64,000 nt of DNA from Kribbella solani (lineage in GTDB: Bacteria > Actinomycetota > Actinomycetes > Propionibacteriales > Kribbellaceae). This document shows, in pieces, positions 25,672-34,162 of the stretch (positions are counted from its first letter, which is position 1; every line of letters begins with the position of its first letter). The notes under the pieces are model-generated. The model searched no databases. It was given only the letters and a program-made list of their open reading frames with translations, and was not told the DNA's origin. The stretch lies in contig NZ_JACHNF010000001.1 of the NCBI RefSeq assembly GCF_014205295.1, positions 1,922,001 through 1,986,000 on the forward strand, given 5' to 3'. The position numbers were made by a program, and so were the translations under genes.

Positions 25672-25907
25672 CTGGACTCTCCATAGTCAAACAATGCGAC
25701 GACGATTATCCGCCCAGGATGGCACCGCGCCCGAGCGCCCGACGGACCGACAACCAAACCCCAGGGCATGACTGGGGATGGCCCTGACACCCGCTGCAGC
25801 GCGGTTGCACAAGGGTGCGTGTGAACCGCTGGAACCGCAGTACCTGCCGCACGGGAACCTGGTGATCTCCACTCGGTGATGGCCGCTTCCAACTCCGATT
25901 CCACGAG
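25672..25907. other. 236-base gap with no recognised gene
   Basis: The stretch between the hydrolase start and the MarR stop holds only short frames with no convincing ribosome site or family. Its end merges with the MarR gene end. I see no repeat, terminator hairpin or RNA gene. Confidence 0.5.
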
Positions 25908-26360
25908 CTACCTCCGTTCGTCCTGTGCCGCGCCGAATCGCTGTAGATACAGCTGGAATTGGCGTACGTCGTCGGCGGGCCACCCGGCAGTGAGTTCGGC
26001 GAACACGGAGTCCTGCCAGCGATGAGCGAAATCGAGGAGTCTGTCCCCTTCATCGGTGACACGCAGGAGGCGGTGGCGGGCGTCCGAGGGCGAGGCAACC
26101 TTGTGCAGGTAGCCACGTTCGACGGCCTGACTGACGAATCGGCTGGCCCCGGACTGATCGATGCCGAGTTCGTCGGCGACCTGATTGACGGTTGCGCCGC
26201 TGCTGCCCTGAAGTCCCGCGACGGCCTCGGCGACCATCACGTCCCGCCCTCGCTCGACGTCGACGGCCTGGCCCGCGCTGGTCCACCTGCGCGACCAGTA
26301 CCGCACCACGCGGAAGAGCGACTGGCCAGGGTTGTGGCCCGCTGGATTCGAGGTGCCCAT
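25908..26360 (-). CDS. MarR-family transcriptional regulator
   Basis: A 150-residue winged-helix regulator. The helix-turn-helix is TVNQVADELGIDQSGASRFVSQAVERGYL, followed by the wing SPSDARHRLLRVTDEG and a dimerisation helix at each end. It is divergent from an MFS drug pump with a 61-base gap holding an inverted repeat, the classic arrangement for a repressor of the pump that is relieved by a small ligand. ATG 26360 gives the family length; the frame is open further but reads through the shared promoter. Confidence 0.9.
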   Translation of the reverse strand: MGTSNPAGHNPGQSLFRVVRYWSRRWTSAGQAVDVERGRDVMVAEAVAGLQGSSGATVNQVADELGIDQSGASRFVSQAVERGYLHKVASPSDARHRLLRVTDEGDRLLDFAHRWQDSVFAELTAGWPADDVRQFQLYLQRFGAAQDERR

Positions 26361-26371
26361 GAGCCAAGTGT

Positions 26372-26384
26372 ATGCGATTCGCAT
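26372..26384. promoter_or_regulatory. Candidate MarR operator
   Basis: ATGCGA-T-TCGCAT is a perfect inverted repeat in the MarR/MFS gap. A half site CGCAT recurs at 26403-26407, and AT-rich -10-like sequence (GATAAT, 26385-26390) lies between. Binding here would block both divergent promoters. Confidence 0.65.
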
Positions 26385-26421
26385 GATAATATGTATGTAA
26401 CTCGCATGGATTGAGGAGATC

Positions 26422-27837
26422 ATGGAGACGAGTTCGGAGCTGTCGAGTGGGCGCTCGGCCGTCGCGCCCAAAACAGAGCTTGCCTTCTTCGCGCTCATGC
26501 TGGGGATGCTGCTCGCACAGCTGGATACGAACATCGTCGTCGCCGCGCTCCCCCGGATCGGCGCCGACCTGCAGGCCGGATCGGCGATTGCGGGTGTGAC
26601 CGCCGCATATCTGCTCACCGTCACCGTGACCACGCCGATCGCCGGCAAGCTCGGCGACATCCTGGGACGTCGCGCCGTGTTCGTCGGCGCCGTTCTGACG
26701 TTCGCGGTCGGTTCGCTCGCCTGCGCTCTGGCACCGTCAATGCTCGCATTGGTTGCCGCTCGCGCGCTTCAAGGCGTCGGCGGCGCGGGGCTGATCGTCA
26801 CGGCCGTCAGCACCCTTGGCGTCCTCTTCGATCGGACCGAGCTGATCCGCCGGCAGATCTGGCTCACCGCCGTCATGGCGATCGCGGCATTGGCCGGGCC
26901 GCCGCTGGGCGGCTACCTGACCGAGTCCGCGGGCTGGCCCGCGATCTTCTTGGTCAATCTCCCCGTCTGCGTGCTTGCCATCGCGATCGGGTACCGCGGC
27001 CTGCCCGGCCGGGACGGCACAGCCGGCATGCGCGGCTTCGACATTCGCGGCGTGGTGTTGATGCTCGTGGCGACCTCCGGCATCGTCGTACTGGGATCGT
27101 TCGACAGCGTCGCCAGATCCGTCGTACTTGCCCCGGCCGTTCTGATCCTCGCAACCACCGCCGGTGTCGCGTTCGTCCGGCAGGAACACCGGGCCACCAA
27201 TCCGCTTGTCCCGCCTGCCATCTTCGCCTCACCCGGTCTGGCGCGATCGATCATCGTCACCGGGATCAGCGGCACGGCCCTGTTCGGTACCTTCACGTTC
27301 GTGCCGTTGGCGGTCATCGCCGGGACGGGATACGGCATCTCGACAGTCTCGACGATGCTGGTCGCACTCACGGCCGGGCAACTGGTCATCACCGCAACCT
27401 TCTCGATCGTGGCCCGCAAGTTCCCCCGCGTGGCGGCGTGGGGGCGGCTCGGCCTCGTACTCGGCGTACTGGGCCTTGGACTACTTGCAGTCCTGCCACG
27501 TATCACCGCAGCACCAGGGCCTGTCGTCCTGGCGATCGCGATCACCGGTCTCGTGCTCGCGGGAGCCGCCCTCGGCCTCTCGATGCAGGCATACACCCTT
27601 CTCGGCATCACCACCGCACCACCAGAACACTTCGGCTCGGCAATGGCGACCCTCACACTTTTCCGGCTACTCGGAGGCTCGATCGGTGCCGCGATCTTCG
27701 GCTGGCTACTCATCACCATGTCAGGCTCGACAGCCGCTCTGACCGCCGTACTGGGCACAGCTGCACTCCTGCTCGCCGTCGCGATCCCCCTCGCGCCCCG
27801 GCAAGACCCCGAACCCCCAACAGACCTCGTCATCTGA
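26422..27837 (+). CDS. MFS transporter, DHA2 drug:H+ antiporter type
   Basis: A 471-residue pump with 12-14 predicted helices. The N-terminal motif LDTNIVVAALPRIGADLQ in helix one, the loop GKLGDILGRRAVF (motif A) and AALAGPPLGGYL (motif C, the antiporter signature) place it in the EmrB/QacA-like DHA2 group. It should export hydrophobic drugs or metabolites using the proton gradient. The ATG at 26422 follows GAGGAG. It is probably repressed by the divergent MarR protein. Confidence 0.9.
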   Translation: METSSELSSGRSAVAPKTELAFFALMLGMLLAQLDTNIVVAALPRIGADLQAGSAIAGVTAAYLLTVTVTTPIAGKLGDILGRRAVFVGAVLTFAVGSLACALAPSMLALVAARALQGVGGAGLIVTAVSTLGVLFDRTELIRRQIWLTAVMAIAALAGPPLGGYLTESAGWPAIFLVNLPVCVLAIAIGYRGLPGRDGTAGMRGFDIRGVVLMLVATSGIVVLGSFDSVARSVVLAPAVLILATTAGVAFVRQEHRATNPLVPPAIFASPGLARSIIVTGISGTALFGTFTFVPLAVIAGTGYGISTVSTMLVALTAGQLVITATFSIVARKFPRVAAWGRLGLVLGVLGLGLLAVLPRITAAPGPVVLAIAITGLVLAGAALGLSMQAYTLLGITTAPPEHFGSAMATLTLFRLLGGSIGAAIFGWLLITMSGSTAALTAVLGTAALLLAVAIPLAPRQDPEPPTDLVI

Positions 27838-27953
27838 TGCGCATGCCGGACATCGCCTGGACGGCGAGGACAACCGGGTGGTGGTCACCGCGGCGCAGGT
27901 GAAGGTCGAGAAATGCGCACAGATACGTCCGTGCAGGTTTGATGCCCGGATTC
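27838..27953 (-). pseudogene. Decayed 3' end of a PAF-acetylhydrolase-like gene
   Basis: Read on the minus strand this gives TYLCAFLDLHLRRGDHH, matching AYLGAFFDLHLRHRDHH at the C-terminus of the intact hydrolase at 24415. Just before it, in another frame, is ESGHQT, which matches the catalytic-His segment of that enzyme. About 37 codons between the two are missing, with a frame change. The rest of the gene is gone, so this is a fossil fragment left beside the MFS gene. Confidence 0.78.
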
Positions 27954-28073
27954 AGCGGGCGCGGGTACATCACGAACAACGACCCACGGTCCCCGCGTCA
28001 CACCGCGGAAAGGCGCGCGGGACACATAACGGCCGCTGTGAAGCAGCAGGCGGTCATTGGGCCGGTCGGGGCT

Positions 28074-28805
28074 TCAGAGGGCTGATGAGCCGACGAGTTG
28101 GCCGAGGGCGAAGGTGACGGCCATTGCGAGGGCGCCGCCGATCACGAGGCGGGCGACGGCCGGTGCCGGGCGCGACTCGCCCAGACGGGCACTCAAAGCT
28201 CCGGTTCCGGCGAGCGCGAGCAGCACGATGGCGAAGGTGACCGGCACCCGGATCCCAGGTCCGGGGAGGAGGATCGCAAGCAAGGGCAGCAGCGCGCCGA
28301 CCGTGAATGCGAGCGCGGAGGCACCGGCCGCGTGCCAGGGGTTCGTCAGCTCATCGGGACGAATCCCCAACTCCGCCTCGGCGTGAGCCACCAACGGATC
28401 GCGTTCGGTCAGCTCCGCCGCCACCAGCTCGGCCGTCTCCGGCCGCAAGCCCTTGGCCACATAGATCGCGGTCAGCTCGGCCAACTCGTCCGCGGGCGCT
28501 TCGGCCAGCTCGGCTTCTTCCTTCGCCAGCAGGGATCGCTCGGTGTCACGCTGACTGCTCACCGAGACATATTCGCCCAGCGCCATCGACACCGCGCCGG
28601 CGCTCAGACCTGCCACGCCCGCGGTCAGGATCGCGGTCGACGAGGTGGTCGCGCCAGCTACTCCGACCACCAGTCCCGCCGTCGACACAATGCCGTCGTT
28701 GGCGCCCAGAACCCCGGCCCGCAGCCAGTTCAGTCTTCCGGCCAGCCCGCCACGATGCGGTTCGCCGGGATGTGCGGACACCTCATCGAAGTCAGCCACG
28801 TTCAT
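28074..28805 (-). CDS. VIT1/CCC1-family iron/manganese transporter
   Basis: A 243-residue membrane protein. Signature segments are RAGVLGANDGIVSTAGLVVGVAGA in helix one, GAVSMALGEYVSVSSQRDTE after helix two, and a long acidic helix (LLAKEEAELAEAP, ELTERDPLVAHAEAELGI) that in this family binds metal. Three more helices follow. Family members move Fe(II) or Mn(II) in exchange for protons. ATG 28805 is used; the frame is open 10 codons further. It is the boundary gene before the dormancy-like island and has no GGGACC-type box of its own. Confidence 0.88.
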   Translation of the reverse strand: MNVADFDEVSAHPGEPHRGGLAGRLNWLRAGVLGANDGIVSTAGLVVGVAGATTSSTAILTAGVAGLSAGAVSMALGEYVSVSSQRDTERSLLAKEEAELAEAPADELAELTAIYVAKGLRPETAELVAAELTERDPLVAHAEAELGIRPDELTNPWHAAGASALAFTVGALLPLLAILLPGPGIRVPVTFAIVLLALAGTGALSARLGESRPAPAVARLVIGGALAMAVTFALGQLVGSSAL

Positions 28806-28888
28806 CGACCTCCGGAAACGGCGCGGATGTGACACTACCGTCCCAGCAGACGCCGCTCCTCAACAACCGATCCCGTACCCGATGGTGA

Positions 28889-28902
28889 GGGACTTTCGGC
28901 CC
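28889..28902. promoter_or_regulatory. DosR-like box upstream of PPOX gene
   Basis: GGGACT-TT-CGGCCC keeps the 6-2-6 frame of the mycobacterial DosR core GGGACTWWAGTCCC and lies 57 bases before the PPOX start. The downstream DevS-like kinase gene has no box of its own and may share this promoter. Confidence 0.65.
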
Positions 28903-28959
28903 TACTGCCGGCCGCGCCCGGCGGCGACGGTGGGTGGAGACCGCAGGAAAGGCCCACCG

Positions 28960-29406
28960 ATGACTGCCGCGACGCACCGATTCGATCATTCACGCCTGGA
29001 GATCGTCAGCCGGGCCGAGTGCCTGCGGCTGCTGCGCTCGGTCCCGTTGGGACGCCTCGTCTACACCGCCGGTGGCCTGCCCGCGATCCGGCTCGTCAAC
29101 TTTCTCCTGGATGCGGACACGATCGTGTTCAGCTCCGGGCAGGGTGACAAGTTCCGGGCCGCCGAACGAGGTGACGTGGTCGCATTCGAAGCGGACGATG
29201 TGGACCTGGACCGCCATATCGGCTGGACGGTCACCGCGATCGGTCACCTTTCGGTCGTCAGTCCCGATGAGGCCGCCGAGTTGCGCCGCACGCTGCCACT
29301 GCACTCCTGGCTGCCGATGGAGGACCCGCAACTGGTCCGGGTCGGAATGGAATCCGTGCACGGGCGGCGGCTGGTGCCTTGGGGCAAGCGCCCGCGGGAA
29401 GGCTAG
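28960..29406 (+). CDS. Pyridoxamine-5'-phosphate-oxidase-fold protein (flavin/F420 binding)
   Basis: A 148-residue single-domain split-barrel protein. The segments ECLRLLRSVPLGRLVYTAGGLPAIRLVNF and VVAFEADDVDLDRHIGWTVTAIGHL are the usual PPOX core that binds FMN or F420 in the dimer groove. Such small PPOX proteins are members of the DosR regulon in mycobacteria. The ATG at 28960 follows AGGAAAGG. A DosR-like box lies 57 bases upstream and the DevS-like kinase gene begins 31 bases after the stop. Confidence 0.82.
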   Translation: MTAATHRFDHSRLEIVSRAECLRLLRSVPLGRLVYTAGGLPAIRLVNFLLDADTIVFSSGQGDKFRAAERGDVVAFEADDVDLDRHIGWTVTAIGHLSVVSPDEAAELRRTLPLHSWLPMEDPQLVRVGMESVHGRRLVPWGKRPREG

Positions 29407-29437
29407 ACATATTGCGCGGAATCCGTAGGCTGGCTCC

Positions 29438-31183
29438 GTGGCAGGTGATGGGCAGACAGGCCATGGGACCTGGGACGAGGGGGCACTGGAGTACGGCGGC
29501 CTGTCCCGGGTGCGGCTCGATGCCCTCCTGCAGGAACTGCTCGGCCGGGTCGACGAGATCATGGAGTACCAGGAACGGCTGCGCGCGCTGCTCGACGCGG
29601 TCGTCGGTATCGGAACGGATCTCGACCTGAACAGCACCCTGGACCGGATCGTCAGCGCGGCCTGTGAACTCGCCGGCTCCCGGTACGGCGCCCTCGGCGT
29701 GGTCGGGCCGGACGGCAAGCGCCTGGTCCGGTTCATCACCCGTGGCGTGACCGACGAGGAGATCGCGGCGATCGGGCCGTACCCCGAAGGGCACGGCATC
29801 CTCGGTCTGCTGATCGAGCACCCGGAGCCGATCCGGATGCACGATCTCGCCGAGCACCCCAGGTCGTACGGCTTCCCGGCGAACCATCCGCCGATGAAGA
29901 GCTTCCTCGGGGTCCCGATCCGTACCCGCGAGCATGCCTACGGCAACCTCTACCTGACCGAGAAGACCGACGGTGCCGACTTCACCGAGGACGACGAACG
30001 CACGGTCACCGCGCTCGCGGCGGCGGCCGGGGTCGTGATCGACAACGCCAGGCTGTACGCCGATACCGAGCAACGCCGGCGCTGGCACGAGGTCAACGCC
30101 GAGATCAACCAGCTGATGCTCGGCGAGTACGACCCGGACCAGGCGCTGCAGCTGATCGCGCAGCGGGCCCGGGAGATCTCCGGTGCGCGGGTGTCCGGTC
30201 TGCTCGTCGCCGACGGTGACGAACTGGTGGTCCGTGCGGTCGACGGCCCGGCCGAGTTCGGCCGCCACCTCGGCCGGCGGGTTCCGGCCACCCTCCCGGT
30301 GCTCGGCGCGGTCGCGTCCGGGGACGAGCAGGTCGTCGTGATCGAGGACCTCGCGCAGGTCCTGAAGGATGTCGGCGCACTGACCGACTTCCCCGTCGGC
30401 GCCGGTCTCGGCCGGACGACCATCGCCCCGCTACCGGCCGGCCGAACCGGTACCGGTGGCATCCTGGTCGTGGCGCTGGGACAGGGTTCGAGCACCGGCG
30501 CCGGCGAAGGCGCCGACCTGGTCCGGATGTTCGCCGGCCAGGCCACCCTCGCGCTCGAACGGGCGCAGGCCCAGCAGGACCGCGACATGCTTGCCGTACT
30601 GGAGGACCGCGACCGGATCGCCCGCGATCTGCACGATCTGGTGATCCAGCGGCTGTTCGCGACCGGCCTGCAGCTGCAGGGCATGCACCGGCTGGCCCGC
30701 CCCGAGCACCAGGACCGCCTCAGCCGCGCGGTCGACGACATCGACACCACGATCCACGACCTGCGCGCCGCGATCTTCGAACTCCAGCAGCCACCGAACG
30801 CGAGCTCACTGCGTGGCGACCTGCAGGCCTTGATCTCGGAGTACGCCGGAGCGCTGGGCTTCCGGCCGCAGCTGACCTTGGCCGGGCCGATCGACACCGC
30901 CGTAGCTCCGAATGTCCGGCCACAGATCCTCGCCGCCGTCCGCGAATCGCTGTCCAACATTGTCCGCCACGCCGAGGCGTCGCAGGTGACCGTCGAGGTC
31001 GTCGCCGATGCGGCGCAGGTTGTCACGCGCGTCTCCGACAACGGCGTCGGCATCGGTGCCGAGACTCGTCGCAGCGGCCTGCGCAACCTGACCGAGCGGG
31101 CCCAGGCCCTCGGCGGATCGGTCCGGATCAGCGACAACCAGCCGCACGGCACCGTCGTCGAACTGACCGCGCCGACTGACTAA
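29438..31183 (+). CDS. devS: DevS/DosT-like GAF-GAF sensor histidine kinase
   Basis: A 581-residue soluble kinase: two GAF domains (about 55-205 and 220-370), a HisKA_3 helix with the acceptor His in IARDLHDLVIQRLFATGLQL, and an ATP domain (SLSNIVRHAEAS, DNGVGIG, GLRNLTERAQALGG). In GAF-A the segment NHPPMKSFLGVPIR places His150 where DosS of M. tuberculosis has its heme ligand His149, so an O2/NO/CO-sensing heme is likely. It starts at GTG 29438. The cognate regulator is the DevR-like gene at 32606. Symbol by family similarity. Confidence 0.88.
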   Translation: MAGDGQTGHGTWDEGALEYGGLSRVRLDALLQELLGRVDEIMEYQERLRALLDAVVGIGTDLDLNSTLDRIVSAACELAGSRYGALGVVGPDGKRLVRFITRGVTDEEIAAIGPYPEGHGILGLLIEHPEPIRMHDLAEHPRSYGFPANHPPMKSFLGVPIRTREHAYGNLYLTEKTDGADFTEDDERTVTALAAAAGVVIDNARLYADTEQRRRWHEVNAEINQLMLGEYDPDQALQLIAQRAREISGARVSGLLVADGDELVVRAVDGPAEFGRHLGRRVPATLPVLGAVASGDEQVVVIEDLAQVLKDVGALTDFPVGAGLGRTTIAPLPAGRTGTGGILVVALGQGSSTGAGEGADLVRMFAGQATLALERAQAQQDRDMLAVLEDRDRIARDLHDLVIQRLFATGLQLQGMHRLARPEHQDRLSRAVDDIDTTIHDLRAAIFELQQPPNASSLRGDLQALISEYAGALGFRPQLTLAGPIDTAVAPNVRPQILAAVRESLSNIVRHAEASQVTVEVVADAAQVVTRVSDNGVGIGAETRRSGLRNLTERAQALGGSVRISDNQPHGTVVELTAPTD

Positions 31184-31197
31184 CGGCCCCTCAGGTC

Positions 31198-31211
31198 GGG
31201 ACTCTTGACCG
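31198..31211. promoter_or_regulatory. DosR-like box upstream of nitroreductase gene
   Basis: GGGACT-CT-TGACCG lies 61 bases before the nitroreductase GTG. It is almost the same as the box at 48862 (GGGACT-CT-TGACCC). Confidence 0.6.
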
Positions 31212-31271
31212 CGGCGCCGCCTTCCTCCCGGCGGCCAAGCTGGAGTGGAGAACCAGCGGGAGGAGCCTCCA

Positions 31272-32243
31272 GTGTCCGATCAATTGCCGGCCGGCGACAT
31301 CGACATCCTGCTCGCCGCCGCGGTCGCGGCGCCGAGCATGCACAACACCCAGCCCTGGCGGTTCGAGATCGAGGGGCACGTGATCGACGTCTACCTGGAC
31401 GGGTCGCGGACACTCCCCGCCGAGGATCCGACCGGCCGTGCGATGCGGATCGCCGCCGGAGCAGCGAGCTTCAACCTCCGTTGCGCGGCCGAGACCCTCG
31501 GGTACGGCACCTGGTACGGACTGTCGCCCTACCCGGAGGAACCCGGCCTGCTGGCCCGGATCGTGCTCGAACCCGACGGCATCGGCAACGACGAACTGCG
31601 CGATCTCGCCGCCCAGATCCCGTACCGCCACACCGATCGCAAACCTTCCGACTCGGTTCCGCTGGCCGAGAACGTGCGAGTGGAACTGCTGCGGGCCGCG
31701 TACGCGGAGGGCGCTGAGCTCACCTGGTTCGGGGCGGCCGAGATCGACACCGTACTCGACCTCGTTCTCGACGCCGACCTGCGCGAGATCAGCGACTGGC
31801 ACCGGCGCGCCGAACGGGCCCACTGGGTCGGCGGCGACCGTGCGGCCGACGGTATCCCCAGCTCCGCGCTCGGACCACGATCGGCCACCTACCCCGCGGC
31901 GGTCCGCGACATGGGTACCCGGCCGCTGGACCGGCTGCGCCCGGAGACCCGGTTCGAGGCCGAGCCCGACATCGCCGTGCTGTCCACGGAGCACGATGGG
32001 CCTGCCGACCAAGTGGCCGCCGGCGCCGCGCTCGAACGTGTGCTGCTGACCGCGACCCGGGCCGGCGTCAGCGCCTCCTTCCTCAATCAGCCGCTCGAGT
32101 ACGAGGACCTGCGCCGAAAGGTGCAGCGCCTCACCCAGCGACCGGGGCACGCCGACATGATCATCCGCTTCGGCCGTACCCGGTCCCACCCCGCGACCGC
32201 CCGCCGGCCGATCGCCGACTTCGTCCCGAAGGAGCCGTCATGA
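31272..32243 (+). CDS. Acg-family nitroreductase-fold protein
   Basis: A 323-residue protein of the Acg group, a double nitroreductase fold typical of the DosR regulon. Signature segments are AAAVAAPSMHNTQPWRFEIEG at the start, GRAMRIAAGAASFNLRCAAETLGYG and the later VLLTATRAGVSASFLNQPLE. Mycobacterial Acg binds FMN tightly but lacks normal reductase activity and may store flavin. GTG 31272 has GGGAGGAG 8 bases upstream, while the frame start at 31245 lies before that site. The stop overlaps the next small gene (ATGA). Confidence 0.87.
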   Translation: MSDQLPAGDIDILLAAAVAAPSMHNTQPWRFEIEGHVIDVYLDGSRTLPAEDPTGRAMRIAAGAASFNLRCAAETLGYGTWYGLSPYPEEPGLLARIVLEPDGIGNDELRDLAAQIPYRHTDRKPSDSVPLAENVRVELLRAAYAEGAELTWFGAAEIDTVLDLVLDADLREISDWHRRAERAHWVGGDRAADGIPSSALGPRSATYPAAVRDMGTRPLDRLRPETRFEAEPDIAVLSTEHDGPADQVAAGAALERVLLTATRAGVSASFLNQPLEYEDLRRKVQRLTQRPGHADMIIRFGRTRSHPATARRPIADFVPKEPS

Positions 32244-32587
32244 CCACACTGGGTCAGGAGCTCGACCGCTGGCAGGCCGACCTCGAAAACCTCGCCGAGA
32301 CCAGCATGACCGACAACTGGTTCCTCGAAGAACTCCGGCTGGCCGAGGCACAGCACACCCTGGTCGCGTTCCGCGGCCGCATCCTGCCGGCCATCGCCGC
32401 GGAACAACCGCACGACGCGATCGTCGCCGACGAGATCGAACACCTGCTCGACGGCCTCGAGGACGTCCGCAACGACCTGTTCCGGACCGTCCACCCGAGC
32501 GACTCGCACCGCAAGATCGCCGAAACCATCGCCGCACTCCGTGCCCTCGCCAACGTCGCCCTCCGCTTCGAGCGAACGTCCGTCTAG
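32240..32587 (+). CDS. Small helical protein of unknown function
   Basis: A 115-residue, almost entirely helical acidic protein with no membrane segment and no recognised family. Regular heptad-like runs (LGQELDRWQADLENLAETS, DEIEHLLDGLEDVRNDLFR) suggest a coiled-coil or helical bundle. It is coupled to the Acg-type gene by an ATGA overlap and converges on the devR-like gene 18 bases away. Position in the regulon suggests a stress-related accessory role; nothing more can be said. Confidence 0.65.
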   Translation: MTTLGQELDRWQADLENLAETSMTDNWFLEELRLAEAQHTLVAFRGRILPAIAAEQPHDAIVADEIEHLLDGLEDVRNDLFRTVHPSDSHRKIAETIAALRALANVALRFERTSV

Positions 32588-32605
32588 CCCGCTACGAGCC
32601 GGACC

Positions 32606-33259
32606 TCAACCGCGTGGGTGTTTCTTCGCGTGTTCGACGGCGAAAACCGCGGCCTCGGTACGGCGTTCCAGCTCGAGCTTGCGGAGCAGGGACGACACGT
32701 AGTTCTTGACGGTCTTCTCGGCCAGGTACAGGGACTGTGCGATCTGGCGGTTGGTTTTGCCTTCGGCGATTTCGGCCAGGATGCGGCGCTCCTGATCGGT
32801 CAGGGACGCGTACCGCGGGTCCTCCGCCTCGGCCGGGTGCCGCAGGCGTTCCAGGACCTTCGCCGTCATCGACGGATCCAGCAGCGACTCGCCGGCCGCG
32901 AGGCGGCGCACGGCGTCGATCAGCGCCCGGCCGTTGATCTGCTTCAGCAGGTACCCGGCCGCGCCCGCCATGATCGCGGTGAACAACGCCTCGTCGTCGG
33001 AGAACGACGTCAGCATCAAACAGGCCGGCGGCTCGTCCATCCGCGAGCGAATCTCACGGCACACGCCGATACCGTCACCGTCCGGCAACCGTACATCGAG
33101 CACGGCGACATCCGGCCGGACAGCAGGAATCCGGGCGATCGCCTCCGCCGCGGTCCCCGCGTCCCCGACCACCTCGATGTCCGGCTCCGCGTCGAGCAAC
33201 TGGTGCAGCCCCAACCGAACCACCTCGTGGTCGTCAAGCAGGAACACCTTGATCGTCAT
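32606..33259 (-). CDS. devR: DevR/DosR-like response regulator (NarL family)
   Basis: A 217-residue regulator with a receiver domain (acceptor Asp55 in VAVLDVRLPDGDG, MLTSFSDDEALF switch, Lys in GYLLKQINGRAL) and a LuxR-type DNA-binding domain. The recognition helix AEKTVKNYVSSLLRKLELERRTEAAVFA is very like DosR, including the Lys and Asn that contact the GGGAC half sites in the known structure. It should be activated by the DevS-like kinase under low oxygen. ATG 33259 follows GGAG. Three DosR-like boxes in the gap to the next gene suggest autoregulation. Symbol by family similarity. Confidence 0.88.
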   Translation of the reverse strand: MTIKVFLLDDHEVVRLGLHQLLDAEPDIEVVGDAGTAAEAIARIPAVRPDVAVLDVRLPDGDGIGVCREIRSRMDEPPACLMLTSFSDDEALFTAIMAGAAGYLLKQINGRALIDAVRRLAAGESLLDPSMTAKVLERLRHPAEAEDPRYASLTDQERRILAEIAEGKTNRQIAQSLYLAEKTVKNYVSSLLRKLELERRTEAAVFAVEHAKKHPRG

Positions 33260-33340
33260 CACGTCTCCTTCGGCCGCACCGCGTACCCGCACCCGAGCGG
33301 GCGCCTCCCCAGCATGCCGCGCGGACCACGCTGCCCGCCA

Positions 33341-33418
33341 GGGACCACGGTCCCGGCCCATCCGGGACCTTCGGCGCGCGCCCCGCCGACCGGCCCGGGA
33401 ATCCGTGACCTCGGACCC
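33341..33418. promoter_or_regulatory. Three DosR-like boxes in the devR / XRE-PPOX gap
   Basis: GGGACC-AC-GGTCCC (33341-33354, perfect arms), GGGACC-TT-CGGCGC (33364-33377) and GTGACC-TC-GGACCC (33405-33418). The centres are 23 and 41 bases apart, roughly whole helical turns, which would allow regulator dimers to bind side by side and drive both divergent genes. Confidence 0.7.
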
Positions 33419-33482
33419 TGACCGGCCGGCCGTTCGGCTGATTGGCTGGAACTGGAAGCTCAACCGGAAAGGCGGATTCCCG

Positions 33483-34124
33483 ATGGACACACAGATTGCG
33501 GGTGGGCCGGGCAACCTCGGTCTCCGGATCCGGCACCGTCGGCAGGCTCTCGGTCTCAGTACGAGGGAGGTGTCGAACCGCACCGGCCTGAGCACGGACC
33601 GCATCGAACACATCGAGACCCGGCCCTTCGCCCTCACCGGCGCGGAGCTGGTCCGGCTGGCCCACGCCCTCGATGTCACGGTCGACGAGCTGACCGGACC
33701 GCGGCACCCCGGACCTCCCCATCAGCCGCCGAGGGCGCCGGTCCTCGAACCGATGCGGAAAGAAGAGTGCGTCGTCCTGATCAAGTCCGGCACCATCGGC
33801 CGGATCGCGTACACCGGCGTGGACGAGGTCGTCGTCGTCCCGGTCAACTACTGCTACCGCGACGACCTCATCATCTTCCGGACGGCAGCCGACAGTACGG
33901 TCGCCCAGTACGATCTGGCCCCGATCGCGTTCGAACTCGACCACCTCGACGAAGGCATGCAGGACGGCTGGAGCATCCTCGTCAACGGCATGGTCCGCCC
34001 CGCCACCGATCTCGAGATCGAGGCCACCAAGGGCCAGATCACGCCCTGGGCCGGCGGCACCCGGGATACGCACATGGTGGTCGAACCCCGCCGTGTCACG
34101 GGCCGCCGCATCCGCTCCTGGTAG
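33483..34124 (+). CDS. XRE helix-turn-helix / PPOX fusion protein
   Basis: A 213-residue two-domain protein. Residues 10-70 form an XRE/Cro-type helix-turn-helix (LGLRIRHRRQALGLSTREVS, GLSTDRIEHIETRP). Residues 90-205 are a PPOX split barrel (EECVVLIKSGTIGRIAYTG, VVPVNYCYRDDLIIFRTA). The second domain is the flavin-binding type seen in other DosR-regulon proteins, so the protein could link a flavin or F420 redox state to DNA binding. It is divergent from devR and shares its three boxes. Confidence 0.85.
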   Translation: MDTQIAGGPGNLGLRIRHRRQALGLSTREVSNRTGLSTDRIEHIETRPFALTGAELVRLAHALDVTVDELTGPRHPGPPHQPPRAPVLEPMRKEECVVLIKSGTIGRIAYTGVDEVVVVPVNYCYRDDLIIFRTAADSTVAQYDLAPIAFELDHLDEGMQDGWSILVNGMVRPATDLEIEATKGQITPWAGGTRDTHMVVEPRRVTGRRIRSW

Positions 34125-34162
34125 CCGTTGCGCTTCCAGGAGCGCCTCCTGACAACCCGCCG

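Noticed and set aside
25668..25904. A 78-codon minus-strand frame next to the MarR stop
   Set aside because: No ribosome site, no family and ordinary GC-driven composition; treated as non-coding.
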